DNA from: Medicago truncatula | Lineage: Eukaryota; Streptophyta; Magnoliopsida; Fabales; Fabaceae | Direction: 5' to 3' | Assembly: GCF_003473485.1 (NCBI RefSeq) | Contig: NC_053048.1 | Location: forward strand, 30,314,755-30,378,754 | Length of the DNA stretch: 64,000 nt | Shown: one piece after another, positions 24,759 to 35,639 of the stretch | Numbering within the stretch: position 1 is the stretch's first letter | Layout of the letters: every line of letters starts with the position of its first letter | Notes under the pieces: model-generated | The model's input: only the letters and a program-made list of their open reading frames with translations | The model's database searches: none | What the model was told of the DNA's origin: nothing | Program-made: the position numbers and the translations under genes

Positions 24759-24971
24759 GGAAGGAAATGTAAATTGTTTTTGATACACAACGATTTATTC
24801 GAAGGAAATGTAAAGTGGACGCGTGTGTTGTATTAACTTCATTTGACGTAGATGGTTGAACCAAAAGAAAATAAAGTTGATTGGACTAGTGCGGACAGAC
24901 CATACCATGCGACTTGTTATATTTTACCTAACGATTAACAAGATCTCACCTAACATTGGTTTGTTTGTATA

Positions 24972-25130
24972 CCAGCTTAGTTCGTCCTCACTCAATACTG
25001 GTTTTACTGTTCAAGTGACGCCAGCTCAATCCGTCCTCACTCACTACTGATTTGACTGTTCAAGTCATGCAAGCTCGAATCGTCCTCTATCAATGTTGGT
25101 TTAACTATTCAAGTGACATAAACCATGCCA
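24972..25130. repeat. three tandem imperfect ~55-bp units
   Basis: Three successive units share the order CAGCT...CGTCCTC..TCA.TACTG.TTTACTGTTCAAGTGAC, starting near 24972, 25021 and 25070. No coding role is seen. Confidence 0.6.
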
Positions 25131-25356
25131 AGCCCGTCCCAAAATGGACTATGCAGATAAACTTGTTGTGTTCACATTCAAATTACGCATGCCCTGATTC
25201 CACGTGTCTTGTACGGACGACCAACGTCTCTGAAAGAGCATCTCAATTTCACGTGCCCGTATGGACGAGTTTCAACCTACTTCACATGTGACCGTACTCG
25301 AGCCAGACAACCAATGAGAAGCTCTGGATCACAACTTAATGGGCTTGAAGTTCCAG

Positions 25357-25755
25357 TTAGGACATTTCAGAGTGATCTTGAAATTTCACTAGGGACATTT
25401 CACTGAGCAACTCACATGTTGTAATTATCTTGTGTTTACATACGTGAACAGTAACCAAATATATATATATGAGAAAATTACAAATGGAAAGCAAATGAAT
25501 AACAAGTTGTGCCGCTAAGTCTTTTTGAATGATAGCATCAATCCTTGTAAACACAAGATTTATAGACCTAGGAGACATTACATTACTATGTATGATCCTT
25601 TGAACTGTATTTAGAAGGTCAACAACCTGTGGTGCTAAGAAAACAAAAGTGTCAAACATAATTGATATAGAAGCATGTTGATTGTCAAAACATATTTTCT
25701 CATATTCGGCCGCTTGACGCGGCTTTGAGGGATGCTTGTCCCACCATAAAAACAC
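25357..25755 (-). pseudogene. unrecognised protein-like fragment
   Basis: A 132-codon frame begins MFLWWDKHPSKPRQAAEYEK and continues through a segment with APQVVDLLNTVQRIIHSNVM and INLVFTRIDAIIQKDLAAQL. Up to about residue 90 the composition is protein-like (charged, amphipathic). After LLSI it turns into AT-rich intron- or spacer-like residues. I do not recognise the family. It could be the remnant of a retroposed or captured gene exon. There are no partner exons nearby that I can join to it. Confidence 0.3.
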
Positions 25756-25799
25756 ATGTAATTGAACTATCCTTTAACCTTTTTTTTTAAGAGGGAATT

Positions 25800-26945
25800 A
25801 TGTTTTATGTATACAATTGCTCTTTATTTTAATTTAGATTTAGGGTGTATTTGATATACTAAAAAAATGAAAGGCAAGACATGACAAGTTCAACCGTATA
25901 ATATTTAATTTGTAAAACTGTTACAGAGGCAAGATAGATTGTAGGCAAGGGACATAACAAAAACTGAATTTCTTGTCCCTCACTACACTACAACACAACT
26001 CTTTTCTCAAGTAGAAATTGTCTAAAACACGAAAATTTTCTCGCCTATAAAAAAACAAAAAATTATTCAGTACCATAAAAGTTTGTTATGTGTCTTTATG
26101 TCTTGTGTTGGATTGTTATGTATAATACTTATTGTTTAGCAAATCAGACACACTCTTAAACATTGATATTTTTTTTAAGGTTTTTCTTTAATTGTCATTA
26201 TAATTGAAATGATTTGGGGACTGCTTCAAGACACATGGAGCTCAATCAAACTAATAAATTTAGATATATGGAGCAAGTATCAATATCAACCAACATCCAA
26301 ACAGTCACACGCAACAACAACATATCTAGATTTGATCTAGCAATTAAATGTAAATCAAAATTAAAATTGAACCAAAGAACATCATGATAAAAGGAGTCGG
26401 GAATAAAGAACAACAAATCAAAAATTTGTCCACCTAAATCGACCGAACAATGTCCTACGTCAAGAGGAGAGAGATCTCTCCACTTAACCAATAAAGAGTT
26501 TCTTTATAAAGAGATACAAAATAGTTACTAAAAGTTAGCTTCAACAAGTCTTCGAGAGTCTTAATTTCTACCATTTTCTTGAATCTCTTCCGTAACCAAG
26601 AGACTCAATGATTTCCCTACCCAATGTGTTTACAAATTGTTTTTCAACTCTAGAATCTAACCACAAAATGAACCAACCATTAGCCTTTGATTTTCTAAGG
26701 ATCTCCTCTTTTGGTCTCTTACGATTCACCCAAATTGCTCACAAAGACTCATCCGCTCATGTGTTTCTCAACTTTTCTAAACCAAAAATCTCTCCCCAAA
26801 AGGCACCAACCCTTTCCCATGATCCTCATCTTTTGGTTCTGTAAGATATACTGCGACATCATTATACAAAAATAATAATTTGTCCATGTAAATATAACTC
26901 AGTTGATATGTACATTGCAATATGTAGGAGCCAAAGTTTAAACCT
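25800..26945. other. intergenic, possible LTR remnant, no gene seen
   Basis: The minus strand of 26230-26840 has a leader-like look (TTTATAAAGAAACTCTTTATTGG followed by CTTGACGTAGG) reminiscent of plant LTR ends, but no primer site or LTR borders could be fixed. A degenerate SINE-like stretch lies at 26870-26960 (TATAACTCAGTTGATATG ... AGCCAAAGTTTAAACC). Confidence 0.3.
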
Positions 26946-27078
26946 CAATTTCTTAAAAATCGTGGTTGAGCCTAACTCAATCCCACAAAATTGGCTTGTG
27001 AGGTGAGGATTGCCACCATTTATAAACAAATGTTCATGACATCTTTTGTTTGATGTGTGACTCTTTAACACACCCCCT

Positions 27079-28489
27079 TGATAAGTGCTCAAAAGTAACA
27101 TATTTCATGTGTTAACTTAGGCAAATTAGTGACTTGTTTTGCAAGTTATCTAAGGAAAAGCTACCATTTGAGTGCAATTTTACCATTTATTCTTTACATG
27201 CCTGATTCTACCCAATTTATGCAGGAAATGACAAGCAAGGACCAAAAGAAGGAAGCTCCTGAACCAAGGTTCGTTCGCTTAAGCGAACTCCTGTTCGCTT
27301 AAGCGAACCAATTACAGAGAGCAACCGTTATGTTCGCTTACAAGCACGCTTCCAGTTCGCTCATGAAGAAAGGTCAGTTCGCTTAAGCGACCTATGGTTC
27401 GCTTAAGCGACCAAGTTCCAGTGAGCTCCAGGAAAGTTCGCTCACATGTTCGCTTGTGCTTCGCTTAAGCGAAGTTCATCCAACTTCAGAAGATAGGGAC
27501 CACGTGGCAGCACCTCAATGGTCAACTGGAGATTTCCTGGATGTTCGCTTAAGCGAACTATGCTTCGCTTAAGCGAACTGGCACGCAGTCAGCCCATATA
27601 AATAGTTTTCTCTTCTCTTTCCAAGATATTCTATTACATTTTTATTCATATTTTTCTGGTTTTAGAGAGAGACTAGGGATTTTCTAGAGAGAGAAACTCA
27701 AAGCAAGGTAGTTAGGAGTAGATTCAAGCCAAGATTTGTTGAGACATCATGGATCTTGTCATGGAATCTTCACCCTTTCTTCATCCTTTGCAAAGCTATT
27801 ATAGACATATGTAGCTCCATCTACTCTTGTAGTTTTGAGGTATTCAAACAAGCTATTATGTAATCTTTTGATCTTTTAATATATGGTTCTAGCTTATTTA
27901 TTCAAAATTGTTGTTATTCTTGTTTTTATTGTTTTATTGAGATTCAAAATGATATGGACATATACTTTTGAATCTAGAAATAGAATAACAATCTATCTTA
28001 AGTTATCACTCTAGACATGGATGTTAATATTTGATAATCACTTTTAATCTAGGACTTAATGCTTTTGGGTAATTTAGTCGATTGGGAAATCGTCGATTAA
28101 ACTACCCAAACGACTTTGTGATCGTTTAAATGTTTGGGAAATCGATGTTTAAACGATCCCTTAGAAATAACGATATCATTTGGACACGAATGATATTGTC
28201 GAGTGATTGTGATAATATAGTTTAAAAAGCTAGAATCCGTTAATCGATCGAGAGATTGCAGCTGTTACGCTTGGTTGATGTCTCTGACCGCAAGCGGAAT
28301 AGCCCTATCTCTTCTCGTTTTACTTTTATGTCAATTAGGAAAATAGTTTACACAAACAAACAATTTATACCCAAACACTTAACGTGACAAATATTGTGAA
28401 AATGCTTATGAAATACGCAACTCCCTGTGGACACGATCCTATTATACTTACGTGTAAATAGTTTTATGAGAGGTAAAAATCCTTCATAA
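27079..28489 (+). mobile_element. solo LTR of a Ty3-like retrotransposon
   Basis: The insertion begins TGATAAGTGCTCAAAAGTAA and ends near ...ACTCCCTGTGGACACGATCC ... AATCCTTCATAA. CCCCT flanks it on both sides (27074-27078 and 28490-28494), a 5-bp duplication inside the TRIM sequence whose intact form ACACCCCCTCACG is seen at 54040. It has seven GTTCGCTTAAGCGAAC-type palindromes upstream of a TATA box (CATATAAATAG at about 27595-27605). It has no internal coding region, so it is read as an LTR left by recombination. The 3' border lacks a clean CA and may be mutated by a few bases. Confidence 0.65.
27273..27578. repeat. cluster of seven TTCGCTTAAGCGAA palindromes
   Basis: Full palindromes start at 27273, 27293, 27377, 27397, 27459, 27543 and 27563. 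Six of them form three pairs with exactly 20-bp spacing. Half sites (GTTCGCT) lie at 27332, 27355, 27436 and 27448. All lie upstream of the TATA box of the solo LTR and look like protein-binding sites of its U3 promoter. Confidence 0.85.
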
Positions 28490-29203
28490 CCCCTCACGAC
28501 CAACACTATTGAGTTTGGTTCATGGACATAATAACGGAAACATGATAGCATGTGGCCTAATTGATCTTAACGGAGGCTCTGATACCATGATAGCCGAAAC
28601 TTGAGGCTCTGATACCATCTTAAAAATCATGGTTGAGCCTAACACATCCCCATAAAATCGGCTTGTGAGGTGAGGATTGCCCCACTTATAAACCCGTTGT
28701 CAGACCATCTTTTGTCCGATGTGGAACTTTTTAACAGAATTCACCACATATTGGATCTTAACGGAGGCAGTAATACCATCTTAAAAATCATGGTTGAGCC
28801 TAACACAACCCCACAAAATCAATTTGTGAGGTGATGATTGCCCCCACTTATAAACACATTGTTAGACCATCTTTTATCCGATGTTGGACTTTTTAGCATG
28901 ATTCATCATTTATTACCTTTAAGGTGAATTTTTAGTCATTGAGCTACTAGGAAAAAAAAAAATTAAAATCATTTTTGTTACAAAAGCGACATATTTATTT
29001 TCTTTATTATTAACAAGAATAGTACATAAGAGGATAAAACAAAGAGAAATAGTAGATCTTGTAAAAAAAATATATAAAAAAAGGAGAAATAGTAGATTGC
29101 ATATATCTATTTTTACATGAAAATTCAACAAAAACCAAACTGAGAAACAAGTAGATTAAACATTTATCCTAAATCACCCGAATAAATATCACCTTAAACT
29201 AAT

Positions 29204-30830
29204 TTATTTTGAAGCAGCAAGACTTTCAGAACGAGATCTTTCAAAGGCCAAAAGGGTTTCTAGTCTAGGAGGCAAAATTTCCTTGACAATAGGGTGGTTA
29301 TTGAAGTCTTGGCTCCAATTGTATAACTTTGGAAATTTCTCACTAGTGAACAACTTGAGTCCTATTACTTCTTGAACAATGGGGAGCCAAAAAGATATGA
29401 AGACTCCAGTAATGTCAACAAGGCCAATCTCTTCTCCTCCAAAGAACTTGTCCTTGAGCTCACCCTCAAGAAATTGAAGAGCCACTTCTGTTTCCTCAAT
29501 ACCCTTCTCAATCTCTTTCTCATCAAGAGTGGAAGAAACTTTTATTATAGCATCCAACCACTAGTGTCACAAATTAAGGTAACATAATTATTAAAATCAT
29601 AAATATTAAAACTATTTTATATATGTATTTGTATGCATGTATATCCTCTAAAAGAAATAGGGTTAAATAAGTAAATGGTTCCTAAATACATAAAAATTTG
29701 ATTTTAGTCCCCTTAAAACATTATTTAGGTTTTTGGTTCCTAAAAAAAATTTCATCCGTGAAATTAGTCTCAATGTAGAGCAGAGACCAATTTAATGGAT
29801 AAAAAGTTTTAGAGGGACCAAAAATCTAAGAAATATTTTAGAGGGACTAAAATCAAATGTTGATATATTTAGGGAAACTATTTACATATTTAACAAAAAA
29901 AAAAAAAAACATCGATAAGTTGACCACCTCATGTAGCATACACCCTTCGGTCACTATTATAAGCAAAATTTTGCATTTTAGATTCATTCATTAAATGATG
30001 TATGTAGTCTATAATAAAGACCAGATACATCATTAATTGAATGAATCTAAAATGCAAAATTTTACTTATAATAGTGACCGGAGGGTGTACACATCTTATA
30101 CCTCCACACACACTTGTACCTCCACACACAAATATAACAAGTAGCGACGTGGTTCCCACACACTTACCAACTTTGTCTCTCATTCTCTCTTCTCCCTGGT
30201 GCCACATAAGAGTGTACAAGGATGGTAAAAAAAGGTGTCAACTTATAATTAAAAAAAAAATAGAAAGGCTAACAAGGGCACTTGTTAAGAAGTTTAAAGA
30301 GAAAATTTTATCTTGGGAATGATGTATTCAATACATTAAAAATTTAAAAAGTAATTTTTTCTACCTAAAATTTATAAATTACTTCTATTTTTGAATCTTT
30401 AACTATTACCCTGAGACTTTTAACAAGACTCATAAAAAATATGTGTATATGTGTGTGAAGTTGGATTAGAGTTACATAAACAAAATGAGAGAGAGAGAGA
30501 GATAATTACTTTATCATCTATGAACTTGGACCAGAAACGTGCCAAGGCTCTTTTAGAAGGATCAGAAGGCAAGATAGGATTTTGTTTCCAAGTCTCATCA
30601 ATATATTCAATAATCACAAGAGATTCTGCTATAGGCTTATCATTATGAACTAATACAGGAACCTTCTTATAAACAGGGTTGTAATTGATGAGTGTATCAC
30701 TCAAGTTCTGAAACTTTTCTACCTCATATTTGTATTCAACTCCTTTCAGTTTTAGAGCAATCTCCACCCTGCACACAAATGGACTTGCCTTCATTCCAAA
30801 AAGCTTCACCTCTTCCTTGTTTGATGCCAT
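29204..30830 (-). CDS. tau-class glutathione S-transferase, copy 2
   Basis: Exon 1 is 30830-30510 ([12 protein letters not shown]...FIDDK, donor AAA|GTAATT rather than the AAG|GT of the other copies). Exon 2 is 29560-29204 (acceptor CTAG|TGG), beginning [16 protein letters not shown]. The protein has 225 residues. Ser16 sits in KASPFVCRV, and Glu69-Ser70 in KPIAESLVI. The start was set at MASNKEE to match all paralogues, although an in-frame ATG lies 7 codons upstream (30851). Exon 2 starts with Trp where the other copies have Cys. The C-terminus is ESLAASK as in copy 1. A TATA box (TATATAAAAAAG) lies at about 30872-30883 and an as-1-like box at 31508. The 949-bp intron holds an inverted-repeat element and a Stowaway MITE. 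Confidence 0.92.
29660..29893. mobile_element. inverted-repeat MITE in intron of GST copy 2
   Basis: The left end GGGTTAAATAAGTAAATGGT pairs with right-end ACTATTTACATATTTAAC. The inner arms (GATTTTAGTCCCC / GGGACTAAAATCAAAT) also pair. The target duplication is unclear because an A run abuts the right end. Confidence 0.6.
29941..30087. mobile_element. Stowaway MITE in intron of GST copy 2
   Basis: A 147-bp near-perfect hairpin. The left arm CACCCTTCGGTCACTATTAT pairs with its inverse on the right; the inner arms carry TTTAGATTCATTCA..AAATGATGTAT. It is flanked by TA (29939-29940 and 30088-30089), as for Tc1/mariner-type elements. A truncated relative sits at about 51009-51110. Confidence 0.88.
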
Positions 30831-31024
30831 CGTAGTGCTCCAGTTACTCATTGATTGATTCTAAGATCTACTTTTTTATATAGAGCCTGGGGTATTAATT
30901 TTCAATTAATATTCTAAGATATGGAATTTTTATATAACAAAAAGTGGAAGTCAACTAGGAAAACTATATTCCAGTAAAAAAAATATTGAACCGTATTCTA
31001 TTAAGCAAACTGATCATTCGATAC

Positions 31025-31032
31025 ACACGTGT
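31025..31032. promoter_or_regulatory. G-box-like ACACGTGT upstream of GST copy 2
   Basis: A palindromic ACACGTGT about 195 bp before the ATG, at a position like that in copy 1. Confidence 0.4.
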
Positions 31033-31507
31033 CGGGAGTTGAGACATCATAAATGGACGGAGCTTTAATAGATTTTTGGGTTCGAATTAAATATTGGATA
31101 TACGATAGCTTTAAAACTTTTATAGAGAGTTTATTGTCCATTTAAATTTTATAAGACTTGATATTTACAAACAAAAATTGGTCTTTTTTAGAAATCATAC
31201 TATTGAGCTACTATTTATATCTACTTGTTTCGTAAAAAAAATCTTGCGTGATGTTAGCATTATTCATCGATGAATTGAAACATTACTTACAATTTACGTA
31301 ATGTGGGTTACTATTAATTTGTTAGTACTTGATTTGAGTTTTTTTTTTTTTTTGAAAAATAGTTTATAATTAAGGACAGATATAAATTTAAGGTTGTTAT
31401 ATTTAAAAATAATTCTTGTAATAAAAGATACTTATATTTAGAATCAGTGGTAATATTTTCCTATTAAATTTTTTTTGACTACGTGAAGTCGTGAATGCCC
31501 AAAATAG

Positions 31508-31527
31508 TGATGTAAGGGATTACGTAA
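31508..31527. promoter_or_regulatory. ocs/as-1-like element upstream of GST copy 2
   Basis: TGATGTAAGGGATTACGTAA, 678 bp before the ATG. It has two half sites around a GGGAT centre, close to the known as-1/ocs consensus bound by TGA-type bZIP factors. The first half site is TGATG instead of TGACG. Confidence 0.7.
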
Positions 31528-31559
31528 CCACAAGTGCTCAGAAAGTTTTGGGCAAAGAC

Positions 31560-31760
31560 CAAGAGCATATTTAATCGGGCGTCTCTCTTATCTAATAGAG
31601 ACTTCATTTTATTTTGAACTCTATTAGAGAAAGAAAAAAAAAAAAAAGACACATATCAGTTATCATCATTCATAAGTTATCATCATATTATAATAAATTA
31701 TGTATGTGTGATCCATTTAAGGTCTCTTTTTTAGTTTCCTACCACTGTAGATGTTCTAAG
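31560..31760. repeat. degenerate inverted-repeat MITE
   Basis: The left side has AGAGCATATTTAATCGGGCGTCTC and the right side CACTGTAGATGTTCT, a diverged version of the common GAGCATCTACAGTGG end of plant MITEs. The borders are not exact. Confidence 0.35.
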
Positions 31761-31891
31761 GGTCTCATTTGATAAACACTTTGATTAAGCTTTAATACAA
31801 TAAAAGTATATCTATGTTTATTGCTTTTTATATAAGTGTTTTTTTATTTTTTTTCTATATATTAATACAATAAAAGTTTATCATATACATC

Positions 31892-31987
31892 TCCGTGGGT
31901 ATAACTCAGTTGGCAGAGACATGCATTGTTATATGCAGGGGTCGGGATTCGAACCTCGGACACCCCACTTATTCTCTTTAAAAAAGG
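31892..31987 (+). mobile_element. tRNA-derived SINE (short)
   Basis: The A box TATAACTCAGTTGGCAGAG is at about 31900-31918 and the B box GTCGGGATTCGAACCTC at 31941-31957, followed by a T-rich stretch and a short A run. No clear target duplication. Confidence 0.7.
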
Positions 31988-32012
31988 TTAATTCTATACA
32001 CTAAAGGTGAAT

Positions 32013-32680
32013 TGTGTTTTCTTTTTCAAAACATTTCTAAATGTTTGGTAAAACAGTTCAGAGGGTAGTCTAGTCATCACGAACTTTCAAGAAATTTTCA
32101 TTATAATCACTAAGATTACAAAATGCTTAAACACACAAGCAATATACTTCCTTTGCTCAATCACACAAGAAAGAGATTTTCAATGCTCAAGGACACAAGC
32201 AAAAAACTTATATAAACTAACTTAATCAAATAAAATATTGTTTGGGTTCACACTTGATATACAATAAAAGGTGTAATACAATAAAATTTAGATAAACTGC
32301 GAGACATAAGAATTTCTAAATTATTAAAGTTCATAAGAAATTCTCTAGTGTTTTCTTTTTCAAAACTTTCTTCTAAATGTTTGGTAAAATAGTTCTGAGT
32401 TTGAAGCAAAAACACAAGACAATTTATATATACTAGTTGCTCTCACAAACCGAGAGTAGTATAATCCTCATGCATTTTTAAGAGATTTTCACTATAATTA
32501 CTAAGATTACAAAATGCTCAAGCACAAAAGCAATATCCTTCCTTTGCTCAATCACACAAGAAATAGACTTTCAATGCTCAAACACACAAGTAAAAAACTT
32601 ATATAATCTAACTTAATCAAATAAAAGATTGTTTGGTTTTACATTTGATATACAATCAGAATGTAATACAATAAAGTAAC
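32013..32680. repeat. tandem duplication of a ~300-bp unit
   Basis: Unit 1 (about 32013-32292) and unit 2 (about 32350-32680) share TGTTTTCTTTTTCAAAAC, TAAATGTTTGGTAAAA, CACTAAGATTACAAAATGCT, CCTTTGCTCAATCACACAAG and the AACTTAATCAAATAAAA...GATATACAAT block in the same order. Non-coding; unit 2 has a small insertion. Confidence 0.8.
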
Positions 32681-33425
32681 TCTGTCTTGCATATATTATG
32701 TATTATCTCTTACCAAATGAATTAAGTTCATGCGGACGTCGAACATGTAACTTTATGTATAATAATTGTTAAATAGTATAAGAGAGGTGTGGGTTGATTG
32801 GGGTGAAGACTTAAAAAGGAGTTAAATCCGTTAGATTGGTAACGAGTTGAATCTACAACCCATTCTCTCCAACCTTGTATTTCTTCACCAAACCAAAATA
32901 TTGCATTTTTTGTATAAATTTTTTTTTGTTCTATCTGAAGTTGCACGAAGAAGCTCTTACCACTAAGCTAGTTGCATGGTTTTAGTTTCTTGTGAAATTA
33001 TAATTATTATTTTTTATAACTTCAAATGTTATGGAACTCGGTTACAATTTTATACACTTTGAATGAAAAGTATTTAGGTATATGATTTGTTGTCACGTCA
33101 TTTTATGAATATGATAAATTATATATAAGTTTTAATTTCATTAAATGATATTTTCATACATCACTGTACATTTTATTATACTAATAACATATACAAATTA
33201 AAATGATTTTGTTATAAAGTCGTATGTCATTTTCTCTGAAATAAGGATTTATAACTACAATAGGATTAACAAGAACAACAAAATCCTAGAATTTCTTAAC
33301 CAAGAAGAAATCCTAGGTTGCATATATCTAGTATGACATCAAAATTTAAACAGAAACTAAAATGACAAACAAGTAGTTTAGACATTTTCCTTAAATTTCA
33401 CAAGTACATATCACCTTAAATTGAC

Positions 33426-35409
33426 CTATTTTGAACCAAAATGTTCTTCATAACGACCTTTGTAGAAAGCCAAAAGGGTCTCTCTAGGAGGCAATTTTTC
33501 CTTAACAATTGGGTGATTGTTGAATTCTTGGCTCCAATTGTAAAGCTTTGGAAATTCCTCAATAGTGAACAATTTCAGTCCAAATGCTTCTTGTATAGGA
33601 GAGAACCAAAAAGATATGACCACAGCAGCAATGTCAACAAAACCAATATCCTCCCCACCAAAGAATTTGTCCTTGAGCTCATTCTCAAGAAAATGAAGAG
33701 CCTCTTTTGTTTCCTCAATACTCTTCTCACGTTCTTTCTCATCAAGAGGGAAACAAACTTTCCGTGCACCATTGGAGCACTAGTCTCACAAATTAAGGTC
33801 ATTATTAGAAGTAAGAAAAAACAAATGTTAGGCACACTGAGTTAGTAGTATAAGTTAATTTTTTTTCTTTGTCAAATATCACACATGGTCTTTTAAGTTA
33901 GATGTTTATAACAAGTTAATCTTTTAATTTTCTTTTGTTATTAATTAGTTCTTTAAGTCGAAAAATATCAGCACTATGATTTTATTTTCATCAAACTCAG
34001 TTAAAATGTGTTTTTGTGCACGTTTAATATTTAGTTGGTATGTATAAATAAATAAAATATTCCTTTAAGCAATCAAAATTATTATGCTAAAAAACAAACA
34101 ATTGAGTTCAAGTGAGTAATGAATTCCACCAAATGATAAATTTTTCGTAAGAATCTGAGATTGATTTCTAATAAAACTATTCTTTATTAGACTGTATTTT
34201 ACTTATCTTTTGGGTGACCTGAGGATTATGAGGATCCTTTTCCCTTGATAATTGAATGGTTAACACCCAAAATAAAATTATTTTGTTAATCAAAGTTAAT
34301 CAAATGAACCTAAGATCTCAATCTTTCTTTGTTGAACGACATGGGCATAAGAGCATTCACAATGGAGACACTCATTTTTTGGTACTTAAATGAGTTCCAC
34401 GTGTACATATCACCCGTTTTTAATTTTTTAATAATAGTACCTAATAAGTACTCAAATACTCAATCCCTCCAACCCAGCATCTCACAAAAATTTCTTAAAT
34501 GAAATTCAATAATCAACTATTACCTTCGACCCTAAATATATGAGCCTTTTGCCAAAATTGCGGGGATTAACAAAGTTGGTTGTAGTATTAAATTTGTATA
34601 TAATTACTATTGTTTTTACAATTTTATCCTTAAGAGAGAGAGTAAATTTATGTTTTCAATATAATATTTATTGTTGATTGAAGAAAAAATGCAAAATAAA
34701 TATGGGTGTGTTGGTAAAGAAATAATTAATGTACTTGGAAACACCAAAAGGATCTTATAAAAAGGGACAAATTATTTTTCAAAAGGATCTTATAATTAGG
34801 ACGGAGGTAGTATCAATTACTTTATATCATTACATTTCAATTTTTTAATATTGAAAGAGTGTGAATCCTGCTTAAGATTGAGGTCTTAAGTAAGACCCCG
34901 AAAAAAAATTCTCCGATGGAATACCTAATAGGTACCAAATTTTAAATGTTGAAAACCTCCTTTAGAGATGGTCTAAGGACACACATAAGATCTCTAATTT
35001 ACTTGGTCAACTATTTAGTGCTAACTAAAGTTGGATATATGAACTTGGACTTGAGTTACACAGAAAAATAGAAGAGGGGAGTAATTACCTTATCATCAAT
35101 GAAATTGGACCAGAAACGAGCCAAGGCTCTTTTGGAAGGATCAGAAGGCAATATGGGATTTTGTTTCCAAGTCTCATCAATATATTCAAGAATCACAAGG
35201 GACTCTGATATGGGCTTATCATTATGAATAAAAACAGGAACTTTCTTATAAACAGGGTTGTATTTTTTGAGTGTCTCACTCAAGTTCCCAACCTTTTCTT
35301 GCTCATATTTGTATTCAACTCCCTTAAGTTTTAGAGCAATCTCCACCCTTGTTACAAATGGACTTTCAACCAATCCAAAAACCTTCACCTCTTCCTTATT
35401 TGATGCCAT
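33426..35409 (-). CDS. tau-class glutathione S-transferase, copy 3
   Basis: Exon 1 is 35409-35089 ([12 protein letters not shown]...FIDDK). Exon 2 is 33779-33426 (acceptor CTAG|TGC), beginning [16 protein letters not shown]. The protein has 224 residues with Ser16 (VESPFVTRV) and Glu69-Ser70. It belongs with copies 4 and 5 to a subgroup marked by KVFG at residues 9-12, an AFGLKLF segment in the C domain and the C-terminus HFGSK. It has PVFIHND where most copies have PVLVHND, next to the glutathione site. Pro replaces Thr in FPLDEKE. The TATA box is at about 35475-35486 and an as-1-like box at 36188. The 1309-bp intron holds a Stowaway-like element. Confidence 0.92.
34350..34980. mobile_element. 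degenerate MITE with nested Stowaway-like element in intron of GST copy 3
   Basis: The outer ends, GAGCATTCACAATGGAGACA on the left and AAAGGAGG...GAGATGGTCTAAGG on the right, form weak inverted repeats with TTGGTAC(T/C)TA blocks. Inside, about 34520-34810, a Stowaway-type pair (CCTTCGACCCTAAATATATG and its inverse ending TAATTAGGACGGAGGTAG|TA) is recognisable. Confidence 0.5.
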
Positions 35410-35639
35410 CGTAGGGCTTGATCAATTCTGTACTCAAACAACTGGTTTGGTCATTGATTGATTCCTAGGATTTACTTTTATATATAGAGCAAGGATTATT
35501 TTTCAACAAAAACGGTAGTCAACTATAGAAAACTAGTAAAAAGTAAACTAGAAAACTATAATAAATTCAGAAATAATTAATTATTCGATACACATGTATA
35601 GACACTGTACCCCTTAAAAAATGTATAGACACTATGTAC

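Larger units (their letters stand above)
26946..28910 (-). mobile_element. TRIM-like LTR retroelement pieces (host of a nested solo LTR)
   Basis: Three related LTR-like segments (about 26946-27073, 28590-28740 and 28765-28905) read on the minus strand as AAAAAGTCC.ACATCGGATAAAA, a TTTATAAGTGG block, GGCAATCCTCACCTCACAAG, GTTAGGCTCAACCATGATT, then TGGTATCAGAGCC. The last string is the classical plant primer-binding site for initiator tRNA-Met; it appears as GGCTCTGATACCA on the plus strand at about 28568-28580 and 28606-28618. The internal part is very short with no gag or pol, as in terminal-repeat retrotransposons in miniature. The element is split by the insertion at 27079-28489. Confidence 0.65.

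Noticed and set aside
28560-28625. GGCTCTGATACCA taken as a regulatory motif
   Set aside because: It is the reverse complement of the retroelement primer-binding site TGGTATCAGAGCC.
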